Made by a program: the position numbers and the translations under genes. 64,000 bases of DNA. Origin: Staphylococcus debuckii. Its GTDB lineage: Bacteria > Bacillota > Bacilli > Staphylococcales > Staphylococcaceae. Shown here piece after piece: positions 52,606 through 61,167 of this stretch. The stretch spans positions 2,418,001-2,482,000 of the forward strand of contig NZ_CP033460.1 in NCBI RefSeq assembly GCF_003718735.1. Direction: 5' to 3'. Positions within the stretch are counted from its first letter, which is position 1. Each line of letters begins with the position of its first letter. A model generated the notes under the pieces. It had not been told where the DNA came from. It saw nothing but the letters and a program-made list of their open reading frames with translations, and ran no database searches.

Positions 52606-53696
52606 TTCGCCACCTCTATCTTATCTCCACTTTTTAAAGAAGATTTAGGGTGCTTAACAAGTTTGTCTCCTTCCTTCAAGCCTGATTTCACATATTTTTG
52701 TCCATCTCTTTCTTCTATTTTAATTTGACGTTTTTCCACTTTATTATGTTTATCAATTACGTAAACATAATTACCTTTGGTTAAAACGCTTGATGGTAAT
52801 TTAATAGCATGAGAAGGAACTGAAACATCTAATGAGAAACCTGCTCTGACTGGTTTTGAAAGGTTGCTGATAACTACATTATATTTTGAAGCGTCACTTG
52901 AGCCGCCCTTTTCATCAACGTCGTTTACAACAGGATTTGAAGCTTGGCTTGCAGCGCCTCCTTCTTGACCTTCGCCTGCATCGTCTCCTCCGCTGGACAT
53001 GCCAGCTGATCCACCGCTGTCACCTTGCAAATTGTCTTCATAACTTGTAGGCAATTCTGAAACTTGCTTGATTTGGCCAGTTCCTTTTTCGCCAGTGCTG
53101 TTGACTTTGAAATCAACTTCTTTACCTTTTTTAATTTTGTTAAGGTCATATTCAGACACTGTAGTTTTTATCTGAGGCTCATTGGAAACCAGTTGTAAAA
53201 TTGTTTGGCCATCATTTGGTTGATCGCTTTGCACGATTTGGATTGTTCCTGGGAAACTTGCATAGATGCTGTCATTCACTTGATTATCAAAATCGTTTAA
53301 TGCTTTATACGCCTTATTTAATTGTGTAAATGTATTATCATCATTCGGTGCTTTATTTCTTGCTTGCTGTGCTTGGTTCACCTTATTTACAAGGTCTTCT
53401 CTTGAATTTCCGCTCGTATCATAACTGATAAGCGGTTGTCCTTTTTCTACCTTTTGCCCGTCTGAAACTAATGTATATAAATAGTTACCAACAGAACTAT
53501 TATTTAAATAAGATTTTACTGAATAAGGGGAAGCTTTCCCTTGCATAGTTAAGGGACTTTCATATTTAGTTTTATAAACTTCATATGTATTTTTGTTATC
53601 AGAATCTCCTGAGGTCTTTTTTACAACCAGAGCAATAATAAATAATACTAATATCGCTGCAATAATCGAGATAATCCAAATTGTTTTCCTTTTCAA
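52602..53696 (-). CDS. Membrane fusion/adaptor protein (YknX-like)
   Basis: 364 aa. N-terminal membrane anchor (IWIISIIAAILVLFIIALVV, residues 5-24), a lipoyl/barrel-sandwich part, a short coiled helix (NKVNQAQQARNKAPNDDN) and beta-barrel and C-terminal domains (LPSSVLTKGNYVYVI). It is an HlyD/RND-type adaptor used in Gram-positives by YknXYZ-like systems. A Ser/Gly-rich flexible insert (SGGSAGMSSGGDDAGEGQEG) lies around residues 220-240, inside the barrel region. First gene of the operon. Confidence 0.9.
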   Translation of the reverse strand: MKRKTIWIISIIAAILVLFIIALVVKKTSGDSDNKNTYEVYKTKYESPLTMQGKASPYSVKSYLNNSSVGNYLYTLVSDGQKVEKGQPLISYDTSGNSREDLVNKVNQAQQARNKAPNDDNTFTQLNKAYKALNDFDNQVNDSIYASFPGTIQIVQSDQPNDGQTILQLVSNEPQIKTTVSEYDLNKIKKGKEVDFKVNSTGEKGTGQIKQVSELPTSYEDNLQGDSGGSAGMSSGGDDAGEGQEGGAASQASNPVVNDVDEKGGSSDASKYNVVISNLSKPVRAGFSLDVSVPSHAIKLPSSVLTKGNYVYVIDKHNKVEKRQIKIEERDGQKYVKSGLKEGDKLVKHPKSSLKSGDKIEVAK

Positions 53697-53942
53697 GTCG
53701 CTCGCTCCTATCTTATATTTTGTGACTAATAAAGCGTATCATAATTTTAATAAAAAAATATACATTTACAGAGATTATAACAAAACTGTAAGCCTTGTTG
53801 GCAAAATTTCATGAATTCTTATTATTTCATCCTAAGTCTTATTAATAATTTAGAAAATTAATCTTTTTATTAAATTATGGTTATCACTTCAAAAAGAGTA
53901 TGGTAAGATATGATTTAATTACAAATTTCGGAGGAATTCATC

Positions 53943-54551
53943 ATGGATCAATCTAATTTAATTCTCGGCTCTACATTTAGTAAATTCAGAGAGCAACCTA
54001 AATGGGTGCTGAATCTTATCATTTGGCTGATTGTTGTTTCAGCTTCAATTTGGTTAACAGTTAGTTTTTCAGATTTTGCTGGACAACTTACAAATAATAA
54101 TCCAGGTGCTGATATGAAAAAGGCCGATGCCATTATGGGACCTGTTTCAGCTATTACGAGTATTTTAGGTTCACTCTTCACGCTACTCTTTTCTTGGCTT
54201 ATCGTCTTAGCAATCGCACGAATCTTTAAATCACAAGTTAGAAAACGCAGTATTTTCGCTGGTACACTTTTTGCTTTGTTAGTAAGTTCATGCATTGCTT
54301 TAGTAGTTACTTTAATTCAAGTCATCGTGGGATTAGATCTAGTTCAATACAGTATCACTAGTCTTAATATCTTCGACAAAGGCAACAAAGTGTTGGGTGC
54401 CTTTAATTTACAAACACTCATTTCAGGTTATCTATTCACTTTATTGCTTTATAAAACTTGTCGACTTTCAGGGAAAGTCTCAATTATTTTCGGTGTAGTA
54501 TTTGTTGTTTTATCAATCGGTTCTGCTTTGATAGGTGCGATTGGACAATAA
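53943..54551 (+). CDS. YIP1 family membrane protein (YknW-like)
   Basis: 202 aa with about five membrane segments (near 22-42, 72-95, 108-130, 155-170 and 180-200) and the YIP1 layout. It is transcribed away from the YknXYZ-like operon with 246 bp between start codons. In Bacillus subtilis the YIP1 protein YknW is encoded with YknXYZ, interacts with it and helps it protect against the SDP toxin, so the neighbour relation suggests the same partnership. GGAGGAATTC lies before the ATG. Confidence 0.75.
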   Translation: MDQSNLILGSTFSKFREQPKWVLNLIIWLIVVSASIWLTVSFSDFAGQLTNNNPGADMKKADAIMGPVSAITSILGSLFTLLFSWLIVLAIARIFKSQVRKRSIFAGTLFALLVSSCIALVVTLIQVIVGLDLVQYSITSLNIFDKGNKVLGAFNLQTLISGYLFTLLLYKTCRLSGKVSIIFGVVFVVLSIGSALIGAIGQ

Positions 54552-54581
54552 TAAAATATATGTACATATAAGCGAGAGGTA

Positions 54582-54613
54582 CAAGGACATTATTTTGTCC
54601 TTGTCCTTTTTAC
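54582..54613 (+). terminator. Terminator of the YIP1 gene
   Basis: ACAAGGACA pairs with TGTCCTTGT around TTATTT and runs into CCTTTTTAC. Confidence 0.9.
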
Positions 54614-54673
54614 TTTCAATTGATTTAACTATCTTTTAATATAACTAATAATTATGAATATAGGAGATTTCAA

Positions 54674-55495
54674 ATGACTGAAAAATTATTATCTATCAAA
54701 ACCAAAGATGATTTCATTTTAAAAACTCATGTAATTCCAGCTGCCGAGAAACCGAAAGGCGTTATTGTTTATTACCATGGGGGTGGGTTGATTTCCGGTT
54801 CTCCAACTGATTTAAATGAAAATATTGTTAAGATACTTACACAATCTTTTCACTTAGTACTGGCACCTTACCGTCTCGCTCCAGAATCTGATTTTGAAAC
54901 TATTATTTCAGATGCAATCGCCGTATTTGATGAAATTGATAAATTATATTCTGACTTACCCCTATTTACTTTCGGTCGTTCTTCAGGCGGTTATCTAGCT
55001 ATTCAAATAGCCAATCATAGAAAAGTAGACGGTATCTTAGATTTCTATGGCTATAGTCAAATAGATTTAACTGAATTTCGTCATGAACATGAAATTTTCA
55101 AACGCAAAACTTCAAAGCTGACTGAACCTATGATCCAACTTATGTTGCAATCTTCTCCTATTACTTCCGGTCCGACTCAAATTCGTTACCCGCTCTATCT
55201 GTATACGAGAGGTAATGCTTTATGGTATGAATATGTCGGAATAGAAGACGCTTCTGCAAGTCGCTTTAATCTTTCAGATGCAGCACTCAAAAAGCTTCCA
55301 CCTATTTTTATCGCACACGCTGTAAACGATATCGATGTACCTTACAGTGAAGCTTTAAGATTGCATCATTCAGTTTTAAACAGTTCTCTTGTAAGTATTC
55401 CAACAGATGAACATGATTTCGATAGAGTAATGACTCCAGAAGTAGCAGAAGTTTATCAAAAGGCCGTTGATTTTTTAATAGGACTGCTCACTTAG
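54674..55495 (+). CDS. Alpha/beta hydrolase, HSL-type esterase
   Basis: 273 aa. The oxyanion motif HGGGLISGS (about 35-43) marks the hormone-sensitive-lipase group. The nucleophile elbow is FGRSSGGYLA, the acid is in AVNDIDVPY and the base His in PTDEHDFDR. It hydrolyses short-chain esters or similar; no neighbour gives a substrate. Ends 20 bp before the convergent ogt stop. Confidence 0.87.
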   Translation: MTEKLLSIKTKDDFILKTHVIPAAEKPKGVIVYYHGGGLISGSPTDLNENIVKILTQSFHLVLAPYRLAPESDFETIISDAIAVFDEIDKLYSDLPLFTFGRSSGGYLAIQIANHRKVDGILDFYGYSQIDLTEFRHEHEIFKRKTSKLTEPMIQLMLQSSPITSGPTQIRYPLYLYTRGNALWYEYVGIEDASASRFNLSDAALKKLPPIFIAHAVNDIDVPYSEALRLHHSVLNSSLVSIPTDEHDFDRVMTPEVAEVYQKAVDFLIGLLT

Positions 55496-55516
55496 ATAAA
55501 CAGAGATTATACTAAA

Positions 55517-56026
55517 CTACTCTTTAAAATTGTCTGAATTATGATGTTCATAGGCTAATAGTTGTTTCTTAATTTCGAGCCCACCGCCATATCCAGTTAA
55601 ACTGTTATTTTGACCAACTACACGATGACATGGAATGATAATAGAAATCGGATTGCTACCGACAGCCCCGCCTACTGCTTGTGCCGCCATTTTCTTTTTG
55701 CCGCGCATTTCAGCAAGCTTTTTGGCAATTTCTCCATATGTCACTGTCTTGCCATATGGAATCTTAGTAAGTTCGTTCCAGACTTGTTCTCTGAACTCTG
55801 TTCCCACAGCTTTATAAGGAAAGTTGATTTCTGGATTCTTTCCTTCAAAGTATGCATCCAACCATGTACTTACTTTCTTGAATATCTCCTGCTCATCTTG
55901 ATTTATCTTTTCTAAATGTGGGTTATCTTTATTCAATTGTCCTTCATAATAAACTCCAGTTAAGTTTTCACCATCTGATTCTAATGTCAAGATACCAACT
56001 GGTGATTGATAATCAGTAATATACAT
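55517..56026 (-). CDS. ogt: Methylated-DNA-protein-cysteine methyltransferase
   Basis: 169 aa suicide repair enzyme removing O6-alkyl groups from guanine. Active-site IIPCHRVVG with Cys133, the helix-turn-helix and Arg finger region (YGEIAKKLAEMRGKKKMAAQ) and NPISII preceding the site are all present. Length fits Ogt-type proteins with a short N-domain. The ATG is preceded by AAGGGTGAC. Single gene. Confidence 0.93.
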   Translation of the reverse strand: MYITDYQSPVGILTLESDGENLTGVYYEGQLNKDNPHLEKINQDEQEIFKKVSTWLDAYFEGKNPEINFPYKAVGTEFREQVWNELTKIPYGKTVTYGEIAKKLAEMRGKKKMAAQAVGGAVGSNPISIIIPCHRVVGQNNSLTGYGGGLEIKKQLLAYEHHNSDNFKE

Positions 56027-56125
56027 TTTAAGTCACCCTTCTTTTTTCGCCTTCATTAATATAAACGCTCTTTCTGCTCTTTTTTCTTCTTTTTCAAAAA
56101 AATTCTCAACAATAGTATGTATGAA

Positions 56126-56162
56126 AAAGAGACACACCTCAAATTAGATGCGCCCCTTAATA
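56126..56162 (-). terminator. Hairpin after the micro-ORF
   Basis: On the minus strand GGGGCGCATCT pairs with AGGTGTGTCTC (four G-U wobbles) around AATTTG, then CTTTTTC. It lies 15 bp after the stop of the 32-codon frame, with no other gene to serve. Confidence 0.65.
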
Positions 56163-56174
56163 CTATTAATTCAA

Positions 56175-56272
56175 TTATTGTTCATCGTCTTCTTCTTTAC
56201 GACGTCTCCAGAATAAGAAGATGGAGCCGAGTACTGCGAACTCTATTCCAGTTATCGTTTTACCTCCTTCAT
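56175..56272 (-). pseudogene. Micro-ORF with a frame break, LPXTG-tail-like peptide
   Basis: ATG at 56272 with GAAGGT upstream reads MKEVKR then TAA. A -1 slip at the AAAA run (56258-56261), or one more A, gives MKEVKTITGIEF, then AVLGSIFLFW and RRRKEEDDEQ to TAA at 56175. That is 32 residues: one hydrophobic helix, an RRRK cluster and an acidic end, like the tail of a wall-anchored protein. The second frame alone could begin at ATA 56255, seven bases after GGAGG. A terminator follows. Options: programmed frameshift, decayed or phase-variable gene, or a sequence error. Confidence 0.5.
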
Positions 56273-56287
56273 TTTTACCTTCTAAAA

Positions 56288-56324
56288 TAAAAAACGACTT
56301 TCAACAATGAAAAGTCGTCTCAAT
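56288..56324 (-). terminator. capABC terminator
   Basis: ACGACTTTtCA pairs with TGaAAAGTCGT around a short loop; the minus strand continues TTTTTTATTTTA, 12 bp after the capC stop. Confidence 0.9.
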
Positions 56325-56334
56325 AATATTTTAT

Positions 56335-57096
56335 TTAAAATAACCAGAACTTATTCTTTTTGGGAATACTCGGAATATCTTTGATAATGTCTTGATTATC
56401 AATTAATTTTTCAGCATTTTCAATGCATTGTTTCATTTCATTTTCAACAATATTTAACTTCTTATTATCAATAAGAGAATTCATTATAAACGGTCTCTCT
56501 GCAGTATTATGTGCATCTGAAGATATAAAATGTGTTAAGTTATTTTTCAATAATTGAAGAGAGAACTTTTGTATTTTCTTCCCAAGATTACCAGCCAATG
56601 ATGTAGATGTAATTTGACTTAATGCCCCACCGCTAATTAAATCAAAAAGTATTTCAACATTTTGTATAATTGCTTTATTGCGTTCAGGATGAGCAATAAC
56701 CGGAATATAACCTTTACCTTGAATCTCAAAAAATAATTGTTTTGTATAATACGGAACTTCATTCGAAGGAAACTCGATGAGTAAGTATTTGGAATCATTC
56801 AATCCCTTAATCGTTTCTTGTTCAATTCCAATAATAATCTGATCTGTTATCCTTATTTCTTGACCTGGATAAATAGAAATTCCTAGTTCTTTTATTTCTT
56901 CTTGTAGATTAAGTTCTTCAACTCTTTTTTTTACTTCATTAAAATCGTTTGAATATTTAGTATGCAAATGATGAGGCGTAGCTATAACTCCTGTTATGCC
57001 TTCTTTTTTAGCTTGTTTCAACAAAGAAATCGTTTCTACATTAATATCAGGTCCATCGTCCACACCAGCAATAATATGATTATGGATATCAATCAC
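56335..57096 (-). CDS. capC: CapC, PHP-type protein tyrosine phosphatase (CpsB/YwqE family)
   Basis: 253 aa manganese-dependent phosphatase that dephosphorylates the CapB kinase. PHP-domain metal motifs are MIDIHNHIIAGVDDGP (residues 1-16), ATPHHLHTKY, the FPSNEVPYYTKQL region, IAHPERN and SSDAHN. Its start overlaps the capB stop by four bases. It is the last gene of capA-capB-capC and is followed by a terminator, so no polysaccharide synthesis genes are attached. Confidence 0.93.
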   Translation of the reverse strand: MIDIHNHIIAGVDDGPDINVETISLLKQAKKEGITGVIATPHHLHTKYSNDFNEVKKRVEELNLQEEIKELGISIYPGQEIRITDQIIIGIEQETIKGLNDSKYLLIEFPSNEVPYYTKQLFFEIQGKGYIPVIAHPERNKAIIQNVEILFDLISGGALSQITSTSLAGNLGKKIQKFSLQLLKNNLTHFISSDAHNTAERPFIMNSLIDNKKLNIVENEMKQCIENAEKLIDNQDIIKDIPSIPKKNKFWLF

Positions 57097-57785
57097 TTAT
57101 CTTCACTTCCGTAATAAGCATAATAGCTTGATGATTTATCTTTTGGCATTCTATTCAAGACGACACCTAATATTTTTGAATTCACTCTATCTAAAAGAGA
57201 CTTCGCTTTGATGATTTCTGTTCTATTATTCTTTTCAGCATCAATTACTAGTATTGAATGCTTGATATACTTAGAATATATTTGAGCATCAGTTACTGTA
57301 TTAATTGGCGGTGTATCTAAAACAATAAAGTTATATTGTTCTTTTAATACTTCAATAATCTCATTAAAATTCGAAGATCCGATTAACTCTGAGGGATTGG
57401 GTGGAATAGGTCCAGATGTCAATAAATCTAAGTTTTCAATTTCTGTTTCTTTTATTGCTTCCTCTAGCTCTACATTTTTAATAATAGCTGATGATAAACC
57501 ATGGTTATTATTTTTGTTGAAAATGTAATGCAAAGTAGGTTTCCGCATATCTCCATCTATTATAAGTGTACGATAACCTGCTTGTGCATATGTAATCGCT
57601 AAATTTGAAGCGATAGTAGATTTTCCTGCTGCCGGTTTTTCAGCTGTTACTACTATTCCTTTTATAGCTGTATCAGCTGAAGAAAATAATAAGTTAGATC
57701 TTATACCACGGAATTTTTCACTAATCACAGATTTAGGATGATTTAAAGTGATGAGTTGATGTTTTAGTGTTGTTTTTTGTTTCAT
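57093..57785 (-). CDS. capB: CapB, tyrosine autokinase (BY-kinase)
   Basis: 230 aa cytoplasmic ATPase-type kinase. Walker A is AEKPAAGKST (about 48-57), Walker A' LIIDGDMRKP, Walker B FIVLDTPP, and the C-terminal Tyr cluster SSSYYAYYGSEDK carries the autophosphorylation sites. It is activated by the CapA membrane protein encoded 12 bp upstream and reversed by CapC. It controls chain length or export of capsule polysaccharide in other staphylococci. Confidence 0.94.
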   Translation of the reverse strand: MKQKTTLKHQLITLNHPKSVISEKFRGIRSNLLFSSADTAIKGIVVTAEKPAAGKSTIASNLAITYAQAGYRTLIIDGDMRKPTLHYIFNKNNNHGLSSAIIKNVELEEAIKETEIENLDLLTSGPIPPNPSELIGSSNFNEIIEVLKEQYNFIVLDTPPINTVTDAQIYSKYIKHSILVIDAEKNNRTEIIKAKSLLDRVNSKILGVVLNRMPKDKSSSYYAYYGSEDK

Positions 57786-57797
57786 TATTTTACCCCT

Positions 57798-58457
57798 TTA
57801 AAATCTATTTATTGCGCCTAATACTGGTAAATCCAGAATTTTTTCAACGTCTTCTTCATCTTTGATTCTTTTATCAAATAATTCTCTTGCCGCAGCAATA
57901 AAAATTGCTATCACTAAACCAATTAGTGCACCAAGCAATGTGTTAGTCATTGGCTTTGGATAAATTTTTACACCATTTCCTGCTTTTGATAAAACTGAGA
58001 CGTTATCTACTTTCATAATATTATCTATTTCTTTTTTAAAAGTATTTGCTACTTTATTAGCAATGATTTTTGAATCTTTTTCATTATGTGTAATTACTTT
58101 TATTTTTAAAATTTGTGATTGTGCCGCACTTTCTATAGTAGTCATACTTGAAAGCTGACTACCTGAATATTTGTTTTTTAAATCTTTTGATACTTCATCC
58201 ATAATTCTAGGACTTCTAATAATTTCTGAATATGTATTTACAAGTTGTAAATCGGATTGAAGTTGTTGAGCTAACATCTGATCATCTTTTTCTTTTTGAT
58301 TAACTATAATTTGAGTTGAAGATTCATATTTTGGTTTAATCAAAAAATGTGTACCAGCAAAAACTAATATTCCAAATATTAAAGGTAAAGTGATGAGCAA
58401 CCATAAATTCTTTTTAATTGTATTTAATATTTGTCTATAATCAAGCATTGTTTCCAT
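57798..58457 (-). CDS. capA: CapA, chain-length determinant/kinase activator (Wzz type)
   Basis: 219 aa. Two membrane helices (about 18-36 and 172-192) flank an extracellular Wzz domain with YESSTQIIVNQK. After the second helix a short cytoplasmic C-terminus (RELFDKRIKDEEDVEKILDLPVLGAI) is the kinase-activating tail. It partners CapB. GGGAGA is nine bases before the ATG. The upstream 290 bp (to bioB) carries promoters for both directions and a BirA site. Confidence 0.92.
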   Translation of the reverse strand: METMLDYRQILNTIKKNLWLLITLPLIFGILVFAGTHFLIKPKYESSTQIIVNQKEKDDQMLAQQLQSDLQLVNTYSEIIRSPRIMDEVSKDLKNKYSGSQLSSMTTIESAAQSQILKIKVITHNEKDSKIIANKVANTFKKEIDNIMKVDNVSVLSKAGNGVKIYPKPMTNTLLGALIGLVIAIFIAAARELFDKRIKDEEDVEKILDLPVLGAINRF

Positions 58458-58689
58458 TTCTTACTATCTCCCTTACTTAACAACAATTTATTTAAATTAT
58501 TCAAAACCAATATTGCGGTAATACTCAAATTCTCAACAAAACTAAATTCCCAAACAATTTATATTTGATTATAGATAATTTCTTCAAATAAGTTAACACA
58601 TATAACCAATTATTAATAATAACTTTACATTGGATTTACATTTACTGTAGTTACTTATCCAATTTCATCTTGCGTTATTCCTTTATAAA

Positions 58690-58720
58690 ATGTAAACTTT
58701 TTATTGTTAATAGTTAACAT
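58690..58720. promoter_or_regulatory. BirA operator upstream of bioB
   Basis: ATGTAAAC-N15-GTTAACAT (arms 7 of 8 complementary) matches the Firmicutes BirA box. It lies 27 bp before the bioB start, where biotinyl-BirA would repress. Confidence 0.75.
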
Positions 58721-58746
58721 ATTATTAAGTAAAGGGGATTTGAACC

Positions 58747-59757
58747 ATGGAGATTGCACATAAAATAATTAACGGCGGTGCATTAACCAAGCAAGAGGCT
58801 TACGATTTATATACAGATACATCAATTGATACATTTACTTTGTTAGATGAAGCATATGCTGTACGTAAACATTATTATGGAAAGAAAGTTAAATTAAATA
58901 TGATTTTGAATGCTAAAAGCGGGATTTGTCCAGAGGATTGTGGGTACTGTGGCCAATCTCGAGATATGAAGCGTAAAGATCGTTATGCTTTAATTCCAGA
59001 AAACGATATTATCGCAGGAGCGGATGCAGCTGCAGATAACCAAATTGGTACATATTGTATTGTGATGAGCGGGCGCGGACCAAGCGATAAAGAAGTTGAT
59101 CATATTACTGAGTCTGTGCGTGCGATTAAAGAAAATCACCCTCAATTGAAAGTGTGTGCTTGTCTAGGTTTAGCAAATGAAGATCAAGCGCATCGTTTAA
59201 AAGAAGCTGGCGTAGACCGTTATAACCATAACTTAAATACAAGCGAGAACTATCATGACACTGTTGTATCCACACACACATATGAAGACCGCGTAAAAAC
59301 TGTAGAAATTATGAAAGAAAATAACATTTCTCCTTGTTCAGGTGTAATTTGCGGCATGGGAGAAACTGCTCAAGATAGAATTGATATGGCCTTTGCTTTA
59401 AAAGAATTAGATGCAGATAGTATTCCAATTAATTTCTTGCATCCCATCCAAGGAACTAAATTCGGCAATATGGATGAATTAACACCTATGAAATGTTTGC
59501 GCATTATTGCTATCTTCCGCTTAGTCAATCCAACTAAAGAAATACGTATTGCCGGCGGACGAGAAGTCAACTTGCAATCATTGCAGCCTTTTGCATTGCT
59601 TGCTGCGAATTCAATCTTTGTGGGTGACTACCTGATTACGGGCGGCCAGCCGAACACTATGGATTATCGTATGATTCAAGATTTAGGCTTTGAAATTGAT
59701 TGCAGCAATCTTCCTGAAGATACAGCTGAAAAAATCACTGCAACTTTGGAAGCTTAA
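58747..59757 (+). CDS. bioB: Biotin synthase
   Basis: 336 aa radical-SAM enzyme inserting sulfur into dethiobiotin. The cluster motif is C-P-E-D-C-G-Y-C (in [14 protein letters not shown], about 58-71). Later residues for the second cluster are [17 protein letters not shown] and the [11 protein letters not shown] segment. AAAGGGG lies nine bases before the ATG. No other biotin genes are adjacent, and a BirA box precedes it. Confidence 0.95.
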   Translation: MEIAHKIINGGALTKQEAYDLYTDTSIDTFTLLDEAYAVRKHYYGKKVKLNMILNAKSGICPEDCGYCGQSRDMKRKDRYALIPENDIIAGADAAADNQIGTYCIVMSGRGPSDKEVDHITESVRAIKENHPQLKVCACLGLANEDQAHRLKEAGVDRYNHNLNTSENYHDTVVSTHTYEDRVKTVEIMKENNISPCSGVICGMGETAQDRIDMAFALKELDADSIPINFLHPIQGTKFGNMDELTPMKCLRIIAIFRLVNPTKEIRIAGGREVNLQSLQPFALLAANSIFVGDYLITGGQPNTMDYRMIQDLGFEIDCSNLPEDTAEKITATLEA

Positions 59758-59762
59758 AAGAG

Positions 59763-59798
59763 AAAAGCTGAGACATTATTATGTCCCAGCCTTTTTCT
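59763..59798. terminator. Bidirectional terminator bioB/srtA
   Basis: AAAGCTGaGACAT pairs with ATGTCcCAGCCTTT around TATT, with TTTTTC following on the plus strand. It is another GAGACAT/ATGTCCC stem. Confidence 0.85.
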
Positions 59799-60406
59799 TA
59801 TGCTACCCTCTTCGCTACAAAGATGGTTCTCTTTTCCCATTCATTAGTTTGAGGATTATAATCATCACATGTAATCAGCGTAAGTTGTTCTTTTTGACCT
59901 TTATGCTCATCTAATACACTGACTTCATCGGGACTTACATCTTTGATTGAAGTCATTTTATATTTGCGGGTTTCATCACCGACTTTAAAGGTTACTTCTG
60001 CACCTTTCTTCACTTTGTGCAGATTGGTAAATTGATAATCTCCACTCGTATTAGTGTGCCCTGCAATAGAAATGTTCTGTTGGTCCAAAGTTTCATCACC
60101 TTCTGCTAGACTTACACCACGATTCAACTGTTCTGGTGTAGCGGCCCCTGGATAAACCGGTTCTTTAATATTAACACTCGGAATATCTATGTAGCCTACT
60201 AATTGCGATTTATCCTTTGGCACTTTTGGTGCTGCTTTATGTTTGGCTTTATTGTCTGCTTGTTGCTTATCATATTGTTCGATTTTTTCGTCGTTTTGTT
60301 TACCTGTAATAAAATGATCAATTTGCGGTTTAAATAGGAAAAAGACCCCCACTAAAATGAGCAGTACTCCTATAATAGAGAATAAACGAGAACGCCATTT
60401 ACCCAT
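59798..60406 (-). CDS. srtA: Sortase A, class A
   Basis: 202 aa membrane-anchored transpeptidase that joins LPXTG-type proteins to the peptidoglycan bridge. N-terminal anchor (residues 8-25), then the eight-stranded barrel with catalytic His117 (ISIAGHTNT), Cys180 (LTLITCDDY) and Arg193 (WEKRTIFV). AGGAGG precedes the ATG. A substrate with LPEAG is encoded at 39282-39842. Monocistronic by spacing. Confidence 0.96.
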   Translation of the reverse strand: MGKWRSRLFSIIGVLLILVGVFFLFKPQIDHFITGKQNDEKIEQYDKQQADNKAKHKAAPKVPKDKSQLVGYIDIPSVNIKEPVYPGAATPEQLNRGVSLAEGDETLDQQNISIAGHTNTSGDYQFTNLHKVKKGAEVTFKVGDETRKYKMTSIKDVSPDEVSVLDEHKGQKEQLTLITCDDYNPQTNEWEKRTIFVAKRVA

Positions 60407-60551
60407 ACTTTGCCTCCTAATAAAATTCTTGATGTCAGTTGTTAAATTATATCACGCTTTCTACCTTACATATAGCCTTTATCACATTCTGGTAATCTGC
60501 ATAAAAATATTATACAATTAAATATAAGACTTACTTTTTCCGAGGAGAAAG

Positions 60552-60821
60552 ATGATGTGGAAATTAATTAAAGGATTATTTATTGCATTGGCACTAGTAG
60601 GGATTTATAAATTGTGGCAAGATGATCGATTGCTCACTTTTATTCCGCAAATGTATCATCAATTTGTTGATGGACAATTTGCAGATCAAGTCAATCAATG
60701 GACGAATGAATATCCATTTTTGCAGAAACTTGAAAGCTTTACAGAACATCTGCCATCTTTATATGATTTACGACATATTGAAATTTCAGATTTCACTCAA
60801 CATAATGAAGCAAAGCAGTGA
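60552..60821 (+). CDS. 89-aa protein with N-terminal membrane anchor
   Basis: A hydrophobic start (KLIKGLFIALALVGIYKLW, about 4-22) is followed by a soluble, mildly acidic part with aromatic residues (TNEYPFLQKLESFTEHLPSL). GAGGAGA stands before two adjacent ATG codons; either may be used. The strong terminator at 60808-60868 begins at its last codons. I do not recognise a family. It lies divergent from srtA across 145 bp. Confidence 0.7.
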   Translation: MMWKLIKGLFIALALVGIYKLWQDDRLLTFIPQMYHQFVDGQFADQVNQWTNEYPFLQKLESFTEHLPSLYDLRHIEISDFTQHNEAKQ

Positions 60822-60868
60822 TTCAGACATGTCCGCACAGACATTCATGAAGCGACTGCTTTGCTTTT
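60808..60868. terminator. Terminator between two small membrane-protein genes
   Basis: AAGCAAAGCAGT pairs with ACTGCTTTGCTT, 12 bp, followed by TTTTATTT; the converging minus-strand gene ends within it. Confidence 0.85.
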
Positions 60869-61167
60869 TATTTGGCATGTTTTAATTTTAATGATTCTTT
60901 ATAAGCAGCTTCTGCAGTTTGAAAATGTTTGCTGCGTGGCAGTACGTGGTTTTCTACTGCATTTTCATAAGCGGCTAACTTTGCGCCTTCTTTCTTCTTA
61001 GGATCTTTAAAGACAGCTTTCAATTGCGCCTCTGTCGTAATGCCTTTCATCTTTTGCTTTTGAGCAGCAATCGCATTGGAGTCATGATGCATTTCCGCTT
61101 TAATCATATTATAGCCAGAACCCATAATAAGCATAACGAGCAATAATCCAATGATTAAATTCTTCAT
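60868..61167 (-). CDS. 99-aa secreted or membrane-anchored protein
   Basis: The N-terminus MKNLIIGLLLVMLIMGSGYN is a signal or anchor helix without a lipobox. The rest is a basic, alanine- and lysine-rich helical domain (HHDSNAIAAQKQKMKGIT, AYENAVENHV, AAYKESLKLKHAK). GAGGTG lies nine bases before ATG 61167; a GTG four codons earlier overlaps it. No family recognised. Confidence 0.7.
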   Translation of the reverse strand: MKNLIIGLLLVMLIMGSGYNMIKAEMHHDSNAIAAQKQKMKGITTEAQLKAVFKDPKKKEGAKLAAYENAVENHVLPRSKHFQTAEAAYKESLKLKHAK

